Of a DNA stretch of 64,000 bases, positions 61,831 to 64,000 are shown one piece after another. Positions within the stretch are counted from its first letter, which is position 1. Each line of letters starts with the position of its first letter. The position numbers were made by a program, and so were the translations under genes. This DNA is from Aliiroseovarius sp. S1339. GTDB lineage: Bacteria > Pseudomonadota > Alphaproteobacteria > Rhodobacterales > Rhodobacteraceae. The notes under the pieces are model-generated. The model was given only the letters and a program-made list of their open reading frames with translations, searched no databases and was not told where the DNA came from. The DNA lies in the NCBI RefSeq assembly GCF_023195695.1, contig NZ_JALPQG010000005.1, positions 1-64,000 on the forward strand, in the 5' to 3' direction.

Positions 61831-63498
61831 ATGCGGCATGGCGGACAGATATTGGTCGATCACCTGAAGGCGGAAGGCGTGCGGCGGGTGTTCTCGGTGC
61901 CCGGTGAAAGCTTTCTGGCAGCGCTGGATGGGTTGCATGACAGCGAGATCGAAAACATCGTTTGCCGCCAAGAAGGCGGTGCCGCAATGATGGCCGAGGC
62001 GCATGGGAAGCTGACCGGCGACCCCGGCATTCTGTTCGTCACTCGTGGCCCGGGCGCGACCAATGCGGCATCCGGCATCCATGTTGCCCAGCAAGACAGC
62101 ACACCGATGGTGGTGTTCGTGGGGCAAATCGCACGCGGCCACCGCGACCGTGAAGCGTTTCAGGAAGTGGACTATCGCGCTGTCTTCGGCACGCTCGCCA
62201 AATGGGCGTGCGAAGTAGATCAGACCGACCGCCTGCCCGAATACCTTGCGCGCGCCTTTCATACGGCGCGCTCGGGTCGTCCCGGCCCGGTGGTTGTGGC
62301 GTTGCCTGAGGATATGCTGAGCGCCGTTGCAGACGTGCCTGACCGTCCCGCCATGCCCCGCACCAACGGTCACGTCACGGTGCAGGATGCGCAAGACATC
62401 GTAGACATTCTGGCTGATGCGAAAGCCCCGCTGGTCATCGCTGGCGGGCCGGGTTGGACCGCAGACGCCGCCCAGAACATATCCCGCTTTGCTGAAAGTT
62501 TTGACCTGCCCGTGGCCTGCGCCTTCCGGCGGCAGGATTTCATGGACAACCGCCACCCAAAATATGTGGGTGATCTGGGCGTTGGAATGAACCCAAAGCT
62601 GGGTGCCCGCTTGACCGAGGCCGATACACTGATCGTGTTGGGGTCACGTCTGGGCGACAGCGTGACCGGAGGATACGCTTTGCTGAACCCCGCAGCCACC
62701 GGCAAGCGTATCGTGCACATCTACCCCGACCCGGACGAGCTTGGCCGCGTCTATCATGCCGATCTGGCGTTGGTGGCTACAGGTCCAGATGCGCTTAAAA
62801 CCTTGGTCCAAACCAATGACATAGACGCGCCCGCATGGAAGTCTTGGGCCAAGGCCGCAAGGCAGGATTATGAGGCGTTCCAGAAGCCAGTCACCACACC
62901 GGGCGACGTCAGGTTGGAAGACATCGTCCTTTGGCTGTCCGAACACCTTACGGATGACGCCATCATCACCAATGGAGCGGGGAATTATGCCACTTGGCTG
63001 CATCGTTATTTCTGCTTCAAGCAGCATGGCACGCAGCTCGCACCGACCTCTGGCTCGATGGGATACGGGTTTCCGGCAGCTGTGGCGGCCAGCCTTGAGA
63101 ACCCGGATCGCACGGTCGTTGCGTGGTTGGGGGACGGCGAATTCCAGATGACCTTGAACGAGATGTCGACGGCCATCCAGCACGGCTCAAAACCAATCGC
63201 GATCATCGCCAATAACGGGCGGTATGGCACAATCCGCATGCATCAGGAACGCACCTATCCGGGCCGCGTTTCGGGAACCGATATGGCCAACCCCGATTTC
63301 GCCGCCTTGGCGCGGGCCTATGGCGGGCACGGAGAAACGGTTACCAATGGCGTCGACTTCGCCGCCGCCTTCGCACGGGCACAAGACGCCAACACACTGG
63401 CGGTGATTGAGCTCGTTTTGGACCCGCAGGTCGCCACACCCGGTCTGACGATTGACGCATTACGGGCGCAGGGCGAAGCGAGGAAGGACAAGGTTTAA
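61831..63498 (+). CDS. Thiamine diphosphate-dependent enzyme, acetolactate synthase-like
   Basis: A 555-residue TPP enzyme with the three-domain layout of acetolactate synthase. Catalytic Glu lies in CRQEGGAAMMAEAHGKLTG near 45-63; the middle domain has APLVIAGGPGW; the TPP/Mg motif WLGDGEFQMTLNEM...IIANNGRYGTI is near 430-468. No small regulatory subunit gene is adjacent and the gene is solitary, so it is probably a catabolic relative (for example oxalyl, sulfoacetaldehyde or benzoylformate type) rather than IlvB. Substrate not assigned. Confidence 0.82.
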   Translation: MRHGGQILVDHLKAEGVRRVFSVPGESFLAALDGLHDSEIENIVCRQEGGAAMMAEAHGKLTGDPGILFVTRGPGATNAASGIHVAQQDSTPMVVFVGQIARGHRDREAFQEVDYRAVFGTLAKWACEVDQTDRLPEYLARAFHTARSGRPGPVVVALPEDMLSAVADVPDRPAMPRTNGHVTVQDAQDIVDILADAKAPLVIAGGPGWTADAAQNISRFAESFDLPVACAFRRQDFMDNRHPKYVGDLGVGMNPKLGARLTEADTLIVLGSRLGDSVTGGYALLNPAATGKRIVHIYPDPDELGRVYHADLALVATGPDALKTLVQTNDIDAPAWKSWAKAARQDYEAFQKPVTTPGDVRLEDIVLWLSEHLTDDAIITNGAGNYATWLHRYFCFKQHGTQLAPTSGSMGYGFPAAVAASLENPDRTVVAWLGDGEFQMTLNEMSTAIQHGSKPIAIIANNGRYGTIRMHQERTYPGRVSGTDMANPDFAALARAYGGHGETVTNGVDFAAAFARAQDANTLAVIELVLDPQVATPGLTIDALRAQGEARKDKV

Positions 63499-63528
63499 CC
63501 CATCTTGGATGCAGCGTTGGTCAACAGC

Positions 63529-63556
63529 AAAAGGGCGCATCGTTTCCGACACGCCC
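63529..63556 (-). terminator. Minus-strand terminator after the final membrane-protein gene
   Basis: Read on the minus strand: ten-base stem gggcgtgtcg, GAAA tetraloop, cgatgcgccc (two G-U pairs), then TTTT at 63532-63529. It ends the transcript of the gene at 63581-64000. The plus strand has no T run, so it is not an obvious stop for the TPP gene. Confidence 0.75.
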
Positions 63557-63580
63557 CCCTGCAACTTGTCTTTGCACGAT

Positions 63581-64000
63581 TTACTCGGCCGGAACAGCCT
63601 GCCCCGATGCGCGCCCGAAATGCTGTTTGTTCAGACGAAACACCAGCGCGACCATGGCGAACTGGAAGGCTATCGCAATGGCCGTGACCGCCCAGTACGT
63701 GGCCGAATACTTATCCAGCACGCCAGCCTGCACCATTCCGGTGTTCACGAAGAACTGCAACAGAACTGACAGTGCCACACCGGGGCACACCAGCGCATAG
63801 GAACCAGGCGAGGTTTCGTTGCCAAAGACGAAACTTTTCCAGTAATTATGGCGTGCCAGCATTACCAGACCCAACAGGCCAAACAGGACCTGAATGGCAA
63901 CCAGACGGGCTAGGAAGATCATGGTTTCGCCCGCAGTGCCGTGCACCTCGAACGTGGCGTGAAGGCCGTGGTTTTGGCGCAAGGCCATGATGCCCAGAAT
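63581..64000 (-). CDS. C-terminal part of a polytopic membrane protein (cut by window edge)
   Basis: The frame is open to the end of the window, so only the last 139 codons are seen. There are three or four hydrophobic helices, a conserved-looking NHGLHATFEVHG segment, GNETSPGSYALVCPGVALSVLLQFFVN and a final RLNKQHFG. From memory this resembles the TsoY/tellurite-resistance-like membrane family of Rhodobacterales, but I am not certain. The terminator at 63529-63556 follows it. Calling the ATG at 63988 the start would ignore the open frame upstream. Confidence 0.6.
   Translation of the reverse strand: MLGIMALRQNHGLHATFEVHGTAGETMIFLARLVAIQVLFGLLGLVMLARHNYWKSFVFGNETSPGSYALVCPGVALSVLLQFFVNTGMVQAGVLDKYSATYWAVTAIAIAFQFAMVALVFRLNKQHFGRASGQAVPAE

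Noticed and set aside
61831-63498. Biosynthetic acetolactate synthase (ilvB)
   Set aside because: No ilvN or ilvC follows, and the protein stands alone; kept as an unassigned TPP enzyme.

Overview
The window is a 64 kb piece of a high-GC alphaproteobacterial chromosome, most likely from the Rhodobacteraceae (Roseobacter group). The evidence is the gene content and order: a chvI-chvG-hprK-rapZ-PTS array divergent from pckA, the lepB-rnc-era-recO and rsh-rpoZ blocks, an aa3 oxidase subunit IV peptide, DUF6473 and DUF6173 proteins, an ethylmalonyl-CoA pathway dehydrogenase and a MobB-MoeA fusion. Coding density is very high. The only gap longer than 300 bases without a gene is the chvI-pckA spacer. 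I see no rRNA, tRNA, CRISPR array, prophage, IS element or integrase. This is essentially core genome.

Layout. 1-4951 (minus): start of tuf, M48 protease, DUF898 membrane protein, parC. 5189-11414 (mostly plus): SH3 protein, SDR, small HIG1-type membrane protein, PduO adenosyltransferase, etfBA and 3-hydroxybutyryl-CoA dehydrogenase, with a DUF6473 gene set against the flow. 11437-18864: acyltransferase, HPr, EIIA, rapZ, hprK, chvG and chvI on minus, divergent from pckA. 18925-23110: TauE permease, methylsuccinyl-CoA dehydrogenase, DUF3995 gene facing a TetR regulator with twin palindromic operators, META lipoprotein. 23101-31850 (minus): recO, DUF1491, era, rnc, lepB, acpS, pdxJ, DUF2062, rsh, rpoZ, folK. 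31953-34623 (plus): NYN protein, ispH, methyltransferase, rnhA. 34630-37538 (minus): envelope proteins, then fmt, a degenerate deformylase and def. 37677-49973: a mixture including MalY-type lyase, L,D-transpeptidase, photolyase, cobL, YqgE, Sua5, a DmdC-like dehydrogenase with an MBL hydrolase, and oxidase subunit IV. 50008-54965: putative papain-like lipoprotein, azlCD, and fdhD-mobA-mobB/moeA. 55032-64000: smpB, dapA, lytic transglycosylase, EamA transporter, split mnmD/FAD oxidase pair, FMN reductase, TPP enzyme and the end of a membrane protein.

How the genes work together. The central array joins envelope sensing (ChvG/ChvI), a regulatory PTS with no sugar permease (HPr, EIIA, HprK, RapZ) and gluconeogenesis (pckA). 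Acyl-CoA metabolism is prominent (EtfAB with two acyl-CoA dehydrogenases, 3-hydroxybutyryl-CoA dehydrogenase, B12 adenosylation). A second theme is translation and tRNA quality (tuf, fmt, def, smpB, Sua5, mnmD, era, rnc). A third is molybdenum cofactor maturation.

I did not find a clearly new multi-gene system. The best leads are the catalytically degenerate deformylase between def and fmt, the acyltransferase at the end of the PTS operon, several unassigned perfect palindromes in promoter regions, a possible permuted papain-like lipoprotein, and five convergent gene pairs that share a four-base palindromic stop.
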